Below, one piece after another: positions 35,494 to 43,362 of a stretch of DNA of 64,000 nucleotides. Under the pieces are notes generated by a model. It had not been told where the DNA came from. It did no database searches and worked only from the letters and a program-made list of their open reading frames with translations. The position numbers and the translations under genes were made by a program. This DNA comes from Gracilibacillus salinarum (GTDB lineage: Bacteria > Bacillota > Bacilli > Bacillales > Amphibacillaceae), in contig NZ_CP095071.1 in NCBI RefSeq assembly GCF_022919575.1, positions 4,598,001 to 4,662,000 on the forward strand, given 5' to 3'. Position 1 is the stretch's first letter, and each line of letters starts with the position of its first letter.

Positions 35494-36555
35494 TTAATGT
35501 CGTTTACTAAGCCAAAGCACACCGGATTTTGCAAGCCGAGGCAGGAGGCCTGTGACAGGCTGGCTGTACATGCTGCCGAATCCGTCCGACTTACCGAGCG
35601 AACCAAGCTTCCCTTTTAACTTAATGTCTTTTGGTGAGATTGGCGCCTTGTCATTCAATACTTCTGCTAAAATGTCACCGATCTGTTCGCCTTGCACTCC
35701 TGCAAGCTGTGCACTTGGCGAGTGCTCCGAAGCGGCACAGTCACCGACTACATAAACATTCGAATGAGAAGGTACTTGAAAAAACTCATTAATGATAATT
35801 TTTTCGTGACGATCTTTTTCAAATGGCAGGCTGCGAACCAGGTAATGAGGACGAACACCAGCTGTCCAGATGATGACATCACTTTCAATACCTTCTCCGT
35901 TATTATAGAAGAGACCTTCAGCTACTAATTCCACGTTACTGTGGTGCAGAATATGCACATCATTTTTGACAAACCAATCTTCTACATAAGACTGTACTTT
36001 TTCGTCAAAAGCAGATAACACAGAAGCACCACGGTCTAATAAACGGATATTTAAATCGGGTCTGCTCTCTCTAATTTCCGAAGCTACTTCAATACCACTG
36101 AGGCCGGCCCCGACAACAGACACTTGACTGTATGCTGGCAAGTTATTGACTTTAATGCTTGCTTTTCGGGCTCTTTCAAGGGTTTGTACACTTTCGGTGT
36201 ATTCCATTGCACCTTGAATGCCATGATAGTTATCTTCACAGCCGAGTCCGATCACTAAATAATCGTATTCGACCATATCGTCATTATTTTGCAGACGAAT
36301 CCGTTCATTTTCGGTATCAATTTCCACGATTTCACCGTATATGTATGAAATTTGCTCGTGAACTGGAAAGTCAATCCGAACTTCCTTATCTGATTTTGTT
36401 CCGGCTGCAATCGCGTAAAATTCTGTTTTTAACGAATGATACGGATTCCGGTCAATCACTGAAATGTGTACATCATTTGGTATTCCATTATCCATTAACT
36501 GGTGTAAGGCGTTCATTCCCCCGTAACCTCCACCGATGATGACTACCCTTTTCAT
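35494..36555 (-). CDS. NDH-2-type NAD(P)/FAD-dependent oxidoreductase (YutJ-like)
   Basis: 353 residues. An FAD-binding GxGxxG motif (VVIIGGGYGGMNAL) at the start, an NAD-binding motif (SVVGAGLSGIEVA) near residue 150 and the second FAD motif (VYVVGDCAA) near 285. Members transfer electrons from NADH to quinone at the membrane surface without pumping protons. The closest B. subtilis relative by sequence style is YutJ. The start at 36555 is used because GGGG lies 10 nt before it; an in-frame ATG at 36579 adds eight residues. A terminator follows. Confidence 0.82.
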   Translation of the reverse strand: MKRVVIIGGGYGGMNALHQLMDNGIPNDVHISVIDRNPYHSLKTEFYAIAAGTKSDKEVRIDFPVHEQISYIYGEIVEIDTENERIRLQNNDDMVEYDYLVIGLGCEDNYHGIQGAMEYTESVQTLERARKASIKVNNLPAYSQVSVVGAGLSGIEVASEIRESRPDLNIRLLDRGASVLSAFDEKVQSYVEDWFVKNDVHILHHSNVELVAEGLFYNNGEGIESDVIIWTAGVRPHYLVRSLPFEKDRHEKIIINEFFQVPSHSNVYVVGDCAASEHSPSAQLAGVQGEQIGDILAEVLNDKAPISPKDIKLKGKLGSLGKSDGFGSMYSQPVTGLLPRLAKSGVLWLSKRH

Positions 36556-36793
36556 CTTTTCAAAACCCCTGTCTATCATAAAATCTTCTATTGTAGATAG
36601 TTTCCCAATCTTACCTAACTTTAGACTACCAAAATTGAGTCAATAACACTAGAAGAAACAAGAAAAAAACTGCAAAAAAAGCAAATGTTTCACTATTCAG
36701 ACAATTGGGAAGTAATTTTTTGCCTATTCTATAAAGAAATGTTATAAAGTATATATAAGTATGTAAGCGTAAACAACTGAGGAGGAGATTTGT

Positions 36794-37759
36794 GTGGAAT
36801 TACTAGAGATAAAAGGAATGACTGAAAAAATAAAGCATAATGTCAAGCAGGTAGTGGTAGGGCAGGAGGAGACTGTTGACTTGTTGTTAGTTGCCTTGCT
36901 TTCTTCTGGGCATATTTTGTTAGAGGATGTACCGGGGACGGGAAAAACATTGATGGCAAAATCACTAGCGAAATCGTTGAATGGGGTATTCAAGCGTATT
37001 CAATTCACACCAGATTTACTGCCGACTGATATTACTGGTATTCACTTTTACAGTCAGCAAAAAGGTGAATTTGAATTCAGGCCAGGACCGATTTTTTCTA
37101 ATATTCTGCTTGCCGATGAAATTAATCGGGCTACACCACGTACACAGTCAAGCCTGCTGGAAAGTATGGAAGAAAGACAAGTGACGATAGACGGCGAAAC
37201 ACATCAGCTGGAGCGCCCATTCTTAGTTATTGCCACACAAAACCCGATTGAGAGTCAGGGAACATTCCCGCTGCCAGAGGCCCAATTGGACCGCTTTTTG
37301 TTAAAAATACATATGGGTTACCCATCGCGTGACGAAGGCTTGGAAATTCTTACTCGCTTCAAGTCAGAAAATCCGCTGGCAGAACTGCAGGCGATCATCG
37401 AGATGGACGAAGTGATAGCCATGCAAAATATTTTTAGCGAAGTCGAAATAAGCCAGGATGTATTGCATTACTTAATCGATGTCGTTGAAAAGACACGGGA
37501 ACATGATGGTGTTGCGCTTGGCGTTAGTCCGCGTGGAAGTCAGGCCTTGTTGAAAGCGGTTCAGATATATGCTTTATTACAAGGTCGAACATATGTGATA
37601 CCAGACGATATTAAGAAAATGGCAAAGCCTGTACTGGGGCATCGTATTGTGCTGGCGCAGCGTATCGGTGTGAAACAGGGGCAGTCAGATGCCGTTCTCG
37701 AAGAAATCTTACAGCAAGTTCCCGTTCCGACCGAGGCGGAGAAGGAATTCGCGAAATGA
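36794..37759 (+). CDS. MoxR-family AAA+ ATPase (YeaC-like)
   Basis: 321 residues. Walker A is EDVPGTGKTLMAKS near residue 43, Walker B is ILLADEINRATPRTQSSLLE near 105, then ATQNPIESQGTFPLPEAQLD near 150. MoxR proteins act as chaperones for metal- or cofactor-containing partners, often with DUF58 proteins. The start is GTG with GAGGAG before it. It overlaps the DUF58 gene by 4 bp (ATGA), as in the B. subtilis yeaC-yeaD-yebA operon. Confidence 0.9.
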   Translation: MELLEIKGMTEKIKHNVKQVVVGQEETVDLLLVALLSSGHILLEDVPGTGKTLMAKSLAKSLNGVFKRIQFTPDLLPTDITGIHFYSQQKGEFEFRPGPIFSNILLADEINRATPRTQSSLLESMEERQVTIDGETHQLERPFLVIATQNPIESQGTFPLPEAQLDRFLLKIHMGYPSRDEGLEILTRFKSENPLAELQAIIEMDEVIAMQNIFSEVEISQDVLHYLIDVVEKTREHDGVALGVSPRGSQALLKAVQIYALLQGRTYVIPDDIKKMAKPVLGHRIVLAQRIGVKQGQSDAVLEEILQQVPVPTEAEKEFAK

Positions 37760-38880
37760 ATATTGCCTGGCTGATCGTCGTTCTATTAGTAGTTATTTTC
37801 TTGCAGGGAACGTTATATCGCAGATGGGGCTTAAAGGGGATCAGCTACCGTCGTAAATTCATCCAGGATGCCGTCTTCGAAGGGGAGACGATTGACATGG
37901 TCGATGAAATTGCGAACAAAAAGCTATTGCCAATACCATGGATTCGCCTCGAGTCGAAGATGAGCCCTAACTTGCTTACACAAACAGAACAGAACAGAAA
38001 CCAACAGGAAGGGGAGATGTTTCACCGTACCTTGTTCAGTTTGTTACCATATCAGAAGATTACGAGAAAGCATCGATTGACCGCGATGAAACGTGGCTAT
38101 TACCCATTGCAGACTGTTTCTGTAACGACTGGTGATGCAGTTGGATTTGGAGAGGTATTTGACAGTTTTAATGCACATACAGCAGTAACCGTCTATCCGC
38201 AAATCGTAGCAATTGATGACATTCCGTTACCATCGCACAGCTGGCTTGGGGACATTACCGTTAAACGCTGGATTGTCGAGGATCCTTTTTTGCAAGCGGG
38301 TATACGTGAATATCAGCAAGGAGATCCACTGAATTCAATTAATTGGAAGGCGACAGCGAGAAGTCAGCAGCTGCAAATCAATAAGAAGGATTTTACAGCA
38401 GACCATCATTTATTGATTTATGTTAATTTTGATATACATGAAGATATCCGTATGCCGATCGAACAGCCGGATATTATTGAAAAAGGATTGTCCTACGCTG
38501 CTTCATTAGCCAGCTATGCGATAGAACAGGGCATTTCGACTGGTTTTGGCTGTAACGGTTATTATGTAGAACCTTTCGTCAATTCTACGGAACGGATTAA
38601 GCCGTCTGTCCGGATTGAACCTTCCAGCAGCGGGCAACAAACAGGCTATATTATGGATGCGATTGCTAAGTTGAAAATGGACAGAAGCCGTAATTTCCGC
38701 GGTTTTTTACAGGAAGATATTGATCACGGTGTGACGCAATCAGATATTATTATCTTTACCTACGCGGTCACAGAAAAAATGGAATACCAAATTGCGCAGC
38801 TGGAAAGCCTCGGCAATGCGGTAGAAGTTGTCCCTTTAGGTCATGCAGGAGCAGAGAGGAGGGACGCGTATGCTGGATAA
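37756..38880 (+). CDS. DUF58 protein (YeaD-like)
   Basis: 374 residues. An N-terminal membrane helix (about 2-20) and the DUF58 signature REYQQGDPLNSINWKATARS near residue 190. A von Willebrand-like fold is expected in the C-terminal half (HLLIYVNFD...). It is the usual partner of the MoxR ATPase. Its stop overlaps the next gene by 11 bp. Confidence 0.88.
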   Translation: MNIAWLIVVLLVVIFLQGTLYRRWGLKGISYRRKFIQDAVFEGETIDMVDEIANKKLLPIPWIRLESKMSPNLLTQTEQNRNQQEGEMFHRTLFSLLPYQKITRKHRLTAMKRGYYPLQTVSVTTGDAVGFGEVFDSFNAHTAVTVYPQIVAIDDIPLPSHSWLGDITVKRWIVEDPFLQAGIREYQQGDPLNSINWKATARSQQLQINKKDFTADHHLLIYVNFDIHEDIRMPIEQPDIIEKGLSYAASLASYAIEQGISTGFGCNGYYVEPFVNSTERIKPSVRIEPSSSGQQTGYIMDAIAKLKMDRSRNFRGFLQEDIDHGVTQSDIIIFTYAVTEKMEYQIAQLESLGNAVEVVPLGHAGAERRDAYAG

Positions 38881-40189
38881 GACAAAGCGATTTCCGTCTG
38901 TTTTCTTTCACGGCTTAATCGAATGGATCGGCTTTTTTCCGGTATTTCTTATCGTAGGAGTCTGGCTTTTTGACAGTCCTTATCTCTATTATTGGGTGAC
39001 AAGTTTATTGTTATTGTTTAGTTTAGCATACTTGTTCAGGTGTTTTATGTCGAACCGCTGGCTGACGATCGGTTTAAGTGTGCTTTTGACAGCAGGGGTA
39101 ACGTACGTAATAGCTCCGACCATTTGGGCTTTGATAGTCGGACTTCTACTCGGTTGTTTCGTTTCCTTTCGAGGTGTTCAGCATGCGGAAAATGATTGGG
39201 AGGATCTCTTTCCGAGTCGACTGCTGTGGAGCATCTGCCTGCCACTTTATTTTGTTGCCTATCTGTATTTTCGATATAACGATTCTGTAGCAGGTTTCGA
39301 TTGGATGGTCAGTTTATTTGGCTTTGTTTTAATTGTCCTCATGCTCTTTTTAACGAATAGAGAGCACATCGAGAGAGAATCATTGGAGAAGGGGAAAAAG
39401 AAAAAGGTTGCGGCAGACATTTCCAGGCTGAACAAAGGTTATTTAATTGTTACGCTCATCGTTGTTTTTCTGATTACGAACTTTGGCATGATACAGTCTG
39501 CTCTTTACAATGGGTTTCGTTCTTTGATTCAATCCATTATTTGGCTGGTTTCCCTAGGCAATAATGAAGAAGAGGTCAAACAAGAACAGCCACCGGCAGA
39601 CATGACGCCATCGTTACCAGGGGCGGAGCAGCAGGAAACCTCTGCATTTGCTGAATGGATGGATCGCATGATGCACCTCATCAGCTATGCGCTAATGGCA
39701 ATATTAGTTATTTTGTTTATTGCCTTATTGTTTAACAAAACAAGAAGATTGCTCATCAAAGCGGTCGTGCAATTGTGGAAGCTAATGCAGCAAATGTTCA
39801 GCAGAAGACAGTTTCAGGAAACATCAACAGACTTCGATGATGAGAAAGAAAATCTGTTTGATTGGCAGCAGTGGCGTAAGCAAAGTCAGCAAAAAATAAG
39901 TGAGACATGGAAAACCATTACCAGCCGCAAGCCTAAGTTTGAAAATATGACAAATGAACAGAAAGTCCGCTTTTTATATAAAAAAGTGGCTGCCAATATA
40001 CGAAGCCAGGATAAGTGGCACGCTGCTCTGACAGCACATGAGGTGATTGCGTTAAATGAGCAGCAGCAAACCCTTGCTTCATTAGAATCCTGGTATGATG
40101 ATATTCGCTATGGCAATTTTTCATTGAATGAACAGCATGAACGTCAGCTTTGGCAAATGTGGGAAGAAATTCAGCAGAATGGGATGTAA
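38870..40189 (+). CDS. Polytopic membrane protein at the YebA position, no transglutaminase domain
   Basis: 439 residues. About seven membrane helices in the first 220 residues, another near 260-285, then a soluble, charged C-terminal domain with a DUF4129-like pattern (QKVRFLYKKVAANIR). In many MoxR/DUF58 operons the third gene (YebA) joins such a membrane part to a transglutaminase-like domain. I see no Cys-His-Asp transglutaminase core here, so the domain is lost or was never present. Start ATG at 38870 follows AGAGGAGGG. Confidence 0.7.
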   Translation: MLDKTKRFPSVFFHGLIEWIGFFPVFLIVGVWLFDSPYLYYWVTSLLLLFSLAYLFRCFMSNRWLTIGLSVLLTAGVTYVIAPTIWALIVGLLLGCFVSFRGVQHAENDWEDLFPSRLLWSICLPLYFVAYLYFRYNDSVAGFDWMVSLFGFVLIVLMLFLTNREHIERESLEKGKKKKVAADISRLNKGYLIVTLIVVFLITNFGMIQSALYNGFRSLIQSIIWLVSLGNNEEEVKQEQPPADMTPSLPGAEQQETSAFAEWMDRMMHLISYALMAILVILFIALLFNKTRRLLIKAVVQLWKLMQQMFSRRQFQETSTDFDDEKENLFDWQQWRKQSQQKISETWKTITSRKPKFENMTNEQKVRFLYKKVAANIRSQDKWHAALTAHEVIALNEQQQTLASLESWYDDIRYGNFSLNEQHERQLWQMWEEIQQNGM

Positions 40190-40313
40190 CCGGAAGGTGC
40201 ATTCCATTTTTTATGGCAGGATAGCATTATAACAAGAAGAAGCTCGACGTAGTGTAAGATAAAAACGACGTTACCTGCTAAAAGGAATAATGACATAACA
40301 TACAAACTCCTAT

Positions 40314-40340
40314 TAAATAATGTGGTGATTGGTCCGATAT
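40314..40340 (+). promoter_or_regulatory. Sigma-D promoter of the YjfB-like gene
   Basis: TAAA (40314-40317), 15 bp, TCCGATAT (40333-40340). One mismatch to the full consensus. Confidence 0.85.
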
Positions 40341-40449
40341 TAAATAATAGAGCTGGTATAACATGTCCAGCAGGTCAGTGATTTGAATAGTAATAAGCAT
40401 TTCATTGGCTCGTATTCTAATAGGCAACCTGTTGAAAGGGGGCTCTAAT

Positions 40450-40626
40450 ATGGATGTAGCAGCAATGTCGATTGCAATGAATCAAGCGAATGTTAAGCAA
40501 CAAGCGAGTATTTCCTTGATGGGAAAAGCTATGGATCAAGCTGAAACACAATCGAATAGTATGATCAAGATGCTCGAAAGTTCTATGCAGCCGCATCTTG
40601 GTAAAAACATCGACATTAAAGGCTGA
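40450..40626 (+). CDS. YjfB family putative motility protein
   Basis: 58 residues, starting MDVAAMSIAMNQANVKQQAS and containing LMGKAMDQAETQ and PHLGKNIDIKG, the YjfB_motility pattern. The role in motility is not defined, but the gene has its own sigma-D promoter 110 bp upstream. The ATG at 40450 follows AAAGGGGG. A terminator follows at once, so it is monocistronic. Confidence 0.83.
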   Translation: MDVAAMSIAMNQANVKQQASISLMGKAMDQAETQSNSMIKMLESSMQPHLGKNIDIKG

Positions 40627-40632
40627 TGTTTT

Positions 40633-40667
40633 AAGGATCTGGATTAAATGCCAGATCCTTTTCTATT
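40633..40667 (+). terminator. Terminator of the YjfB-like gene
   Basis: AAGGATCTGG and CCAGATCCTT, perfect 10-bp stem, 8-nt loop, then TTCTATT. Confidence 0.88.
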
Positions 40668-40708
40668 ATTTAAGAAAGAATATATGCGAAGTAAAACCAA
40701 TAATCCTC

Positions 40709-40735
40709 TAAACATTTTGTCCTGACAACCGATAT
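40709..40735 (+). promoter_or_regulatory. Sigma-D promoter of flaG-fliS
   Basis: TAAA (40709-40712), 15 bp, ACCGATAT (40728-40735), one mismatch to consensus, 35 bp before flaG. Confidence 0.87.
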
Positions 40736-40770
40736 TATTCATAACAACTTAATAAGGAGATGAACCATTC

Positions 40771-41133
40771 ATGGAAATTGGTAAATTGATGACAGGATCT
40801 CCACTTGTGCAGACAGAAAGCATACATGAGCCATCCACATCCGCAAGAGAGCGATCCAATAACCATGAACAAGCAGCAATCCAACCAACTACTGAAGTAA
40901 CTGAAACGAATCCAGAACAACTGAAAAGCATGGTTGATGGATTGAATTCATTCTTGGAACCATCCAATACTAGTATCAAATATGAATTACATGACAAGCT
41001 GGACAGATATTATGTGACAATCGTGGACCGCGAAACGAAAGAAGTGGTCAAAGAAATCCCGCCTAAGAAATTGTTAGATGTGTATGCATCGATGGCAGAA
41101 TTGATGGGGTTTATCGTCGACGAAAAAATTTAG
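40771..41133 (+). CDS. flaG: FlaG family protein (YvyC)
   Basis: 120 residues. A disordered, Ser/Thr/Glu-rich first half, then the FlaG domain (about 55-118) with IKYELHDKLDRYYVTIVDRE and EIPPKKLLDVYASMAELMGF. FlaG proteins affect filament length or are secreted at the filament; the mechanism is not settled. It precedes fliS by 25 bp under a sigma-D promoter. AAGGAG is upstream of the ATG. Confidence 0.88.
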   Translation: MEIGKLMTGSPLVQTESIHEPSTSARERSNNHEQAAIQPTTEVTETNPEQLKSMVDGLNSFLEPSNTSIKYELHDKLDRYYVTIVDRETKEVVKEIPPKKLLDVYASMAELMGFIVDEKI

Positions 41134-41158
41134 TAACAAGGATAGAGGAGCGTTATAC

Positions 41159-41557
41159 ATGGCTTATCAGCAATATCAGGCATATCAGAATAACTCGGTA
41201 AATACAGCGACCCCTGGAGAACTGACCTTAATGTTATATAACGGCTGTTTAAAATTTATCAAACAGGCCAAAAAAGCAATGGAAGCTGAACAATATGAAA
41301 CAAAAAATGAAATGGTGAAAAAAGCGCAAAGTATCATTCGTGAGCTGATGGTTACTTTAGACCAGGAATCACCTATTTCGAAGCAGATGTTACCTTTATA
41401 CGACTTTGCTTATCATGCGCTGACACAAGCAAATGTAAAAAATGATTTGGAGCAGCTTGATCAGGCACGTGATATTATCGAAGATTTTCGTGACACCTGG
41501 AAAGAGGTCATTAAGCAGGAACGCATTCGTCAGCATGGTCAAAGTATTAATGCCTAG
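41159..41557 (+). CDS. fliS: Flagellin chaperone FliS
   Basis: 132 residues. FliS keeps flagellin unfolded for export by wrapping its C-terminal helix. N-terminal signature AYQQYQAYQNNSVNTATPGE, then LTLMLYNGCLKFIKQAK. Its binding target is the part of Hag restored by intron splicing. In B. subtilis fliS is next to fliD; here it is with flaG. Confidence 0.94.
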   Translation: MAYQQYQAYQNNSVNTATPGELTLMLYNGCLKFIKQAKKAMEAEQYETKNEMVKKAQSIIRELMVTLDQESPISKQMLPLYDFAYHALTQANVKNDLEQLDQARDIIEDFRDTWKEVIKQERIRQHGQSINA

Positions 41558-41590
41558 TACTACACATAACGGTAGATTTTTAGATTCGAG

Positions 41591-41627
41591 AAAATAACCA
41601 CATCCCTCACTGTGGTTATTTTTTTGT
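41591..41627 (+). terminator. fliS terminator
   Basis: AAAATAACCACA and TGTGGTTATTTT form a 12-bp stem with an 8-nt loop and a T-run. Confidence 0.92.
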
Positions 41628-41678
41628 GTAAAGTAAAAATATTGTAAAAAAATTTTGAATTTTGTTAACATATCATTC

Positions 41679-41703
41679 GTTTAAAATTAATATAGTGTGG
41701 TAT
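41679..41703 (+). promoter_or_regulatory. Possible sigma-B promoter of hpf
   Basis: GTTTAA (41679-41684), 13 bp, TGGTAT (41698-41703), one mismatch from the sigma-B pattern GTTTAA-N12-15-GGGTAT. hpf (yvyD) is a sigma-B/sigma-H gene in B. subtilis. Confidence 0.55.
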
Positions 41704-41754
41704 TATGTATATATAGCTTATATAGCTTTATAGTTTGAAAGGAGGACACTTTTT

Positions 41755-42312
41755 ATGAAATACAACATCCGTGGTGAAAATGTAGAAGTGACGAGTGCAA
41801 TCAAGGAATATGTCGAACGAAAAATCGGCAAATTGGAAAGATATTTTGATACTCCGCCCACTTCTGATGTGAATGTAAATATAAGTGTCTATAATGACGA
41901 GCAGCAAATTGAAGTAACGATTCCAATGACAAATCTGTTACTGCGAGCAGAAGAACATCATCTAGATTTATATGCTGCAATCGATCTTGTAGTTGACAAA
42001 CTAGAAAGGCAAATACGTAAGCATAAAACAAAAGTGAACCGCAAATTCCGACAACAAGGTGCTCCTAAGCACGTATTCGCGGAATTAGAAAAAGAAGCAA
42101 TTGAAGCAAAAGAAGAACATTATGATGACGATGAAATTGAAATTGTCAGAACAAAACAGTTTGATTTGAAACCGATGGATTCCGAAGAAGCAGTGCTCCA
42201 AATGGATATGTTAGGACATGCATTCTTCGTATTCGAAGACGCCATTACAGGAACAACTAATGTTGTGTATAGACGTCGTGATGGCAAATACGGCCTGATC
42301 GAACCAAGTTAA
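41755..42312 (+). CDS. hpf: Long-form ribosome hibernation promoting factor
   Basis: 185 residues, the long HPF form. The N-terminal domain (1-100, starting MKYNIRGENVEVTSAIKEYV) blocks the decoding site. The C-terminal domain (about 125-185, VRTKQFDLKPMDSEEAVLQM, then DGKYGLIEP) dimerises to join two ribosomes into a 100S particle. GAAAGGAGG precedes the ATG. Position between fliS and secA matches B. subtilis yvyD. Confidence 0.95.
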   Translation: MKYNIRGENVEVTSAIKEYVERKIGKLERYFDTPPTSDVNVNISVYNDEQQIEVTIPMTNLLLRAEEHHLDLYAAIDLVVDKLERQIRKHKTKVNRKFRQQGAPKHVFAELEKEAIEAKEEHYDDDEIEIVRTKQFDLKPMDSEEAVLQMDMLGHAFFVFEDAITGTTNVVYRRRDGKYGLIEPS

Positions 42313-42322
42313 TTATACTTAC

Positions 42323-42356
42323 CAAAAGTGGTCCAATTAATTGGGCCACTTTTTTG
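42323..42356 (+). terminator. hpf terminator
   Basis: AAAAGTGGTCCAATT and AATTGGGCCACTTTT pair (one G-U), followed by TTTTG. Confidence 0.92.
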
Positions 42357-42407
42357 TGTTCAAATGCAAGAAATGGAGAAATTTAGGGGGGAGAGTGATA
42401 CACGAGG

Positions 42408-42925
42408 TCTCCAACGCTTGAAGAGCAGTGGACTTCATGTGTTGGGCGGCGCAAGAGAACGTCGAACGCATGAAGATGAGGAAACTTCATGCGAAAGGAG
42501 CAGCAAGAGAACGCCCAACACATGAAGATGAGGAAACTTCATGCAAAAGGAGCAGCAAGAGAACGTCCAACGCATGAAGATGAGGAAACTTCATGCGAAA
42601 GGAGCAGCAAGAGAACGTCCAACGCATGAAGATGAGGAAACTTCATGCGAAAGAAGTAGCAAGAGAACGTCCAACGCATGAAGATGGGGAAACTTCATGC
42701 GAAAGGAGCAGCAAGGGAACGCCCAACGCATGAAGATGAGGAAACTTCATGTGGAAGGAGCAGCAAGAGAACGTCCAACGCATGAAGATGAGGAAACTTC
42801 ATGCGAAAGGAGCAGTAAGAGAACGTCCAACGCATGAAGATGAAGAAACTTCAGGCGAAAAGGGTAGCATGAGATCATCCAACGCATGAAGAAGAGCAAT
42901 CTTCATGCGAACCTGATAAAACCAA
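42408..42925. repeat. Tandem array, 10 units of exactly 52 bp, each with a hairpin
   Basis: The sequence CATGAAG (first copy CTTGAAG) recurs at 42417, 42469, 42521, 42573, 42625, 42677, 42729, 42781, 42833 and 42885, always 52 bp apart. Each unit has GCATGAAG, a loop of about 9 nt, then CTTCATGC, an 8-bp stem, followed by GAAAGGAGCAGCAAGAGAAC. The first and last units are degenerate. No ORF or gene product is evident. Confidence 0.95.
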
Positions 42926-43047
42926 ACATCTTCCGTCAGTACATAGGAAAAACCTGAAGCTAATAAGCCCTCAGGCCTTCCTTTTTAACGTACATCCCTT
43001 TTCAACAAAATCGCTAATTTCATAATTTGCTAAAGCAAACACCCGCC

Positions 43048-43085
43048 AAAAAGCGATTCATCACTTAAAGAAATCGCTTTTTATT
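43048..43085 (+). terminator. Terminator-like hairpin with no gene upstream
   Basis: AAAAAGCGATT and AATCGCTTTTT form an 11-bp stem with a loop of about 13 nt. It could act on either strand. A weaker one (CCTGAAGC...GCCCTCAGG, then CTTCCTTTTT) is at 42952-42985. Neither follows a recognisable CDS. Confidence 0.55.
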
Positions 43086-43156
43086 ACTTTCATAGCATAT
43101 GAAAACCACTAAAGACCTGTTTTACCATTCTTCCACCGCTGTGATATAACTAAAGC

Positions 43157-43245
43157 AGCTCCTTTTTAAAGAGTGATTTTGTCACTCTCTCTTCCTTTCT
43201 TCTGAGAAGCAGTTTCCCTCCATTCTACTGCTTCTCACTTTTTTC
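43157..43245 (+). ncRNA. Candidate small RNA upstream of secA
   Basis: A promoter-like pair, TTTACC (43121-43126) and TATAAC (43145-43150) at 18 bp, precedes about 89 nt. These contain a hairpin GAGTGA/TCACTC (43171-43187), an unpaired pyrimidine stretch TCTCTTCCTTTCTTC and a strong terminator (TGAGAAGCAGT/ACTGCTTCTCA then CTTTTTT). No ORF with a ribosome-binding site is present. The pyrimidine stretch could pair with purine-rich Shine-Dalgarno sequences. Confidence 0.45.
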
Positions 43246-43270
43246 TTATACCCGGTTGTTACGCGGATTG

Positions 43271-43300
43271 TTGTCAATTTCAACAAGCAAGTGTTATGAT
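43271..43300 (+). promoter_or_regulatory. Probable secA promoter
   Basis: TTGTCA (43271-43276), 18 bp, TATGAT (43295-43300), a sigma-A type promoter about 60 bp before the secA start. Confidence 0.65.
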
Positions 43301-43362
43301 AGGAAATGGAAATATTTTTTTAGTTACAGTGGTTTGAGTATGGATAAAGAGGAGCGTCTATA

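Noticed and set aside
42328..42525. 65-codon ORF at the start of the first 52-bp array
   Set aside because: It runs from the hpf terminator into repeat units; 52 is not a multiple of 3, so frames break and no protein repeat is formed.
42408..42925. CRISPR array
   Set aside because: The 52-bp units are directly contiguous and similar along their full length; there are no unique spacers, and no cas genes are in the window. The same holds for 52902-53400.
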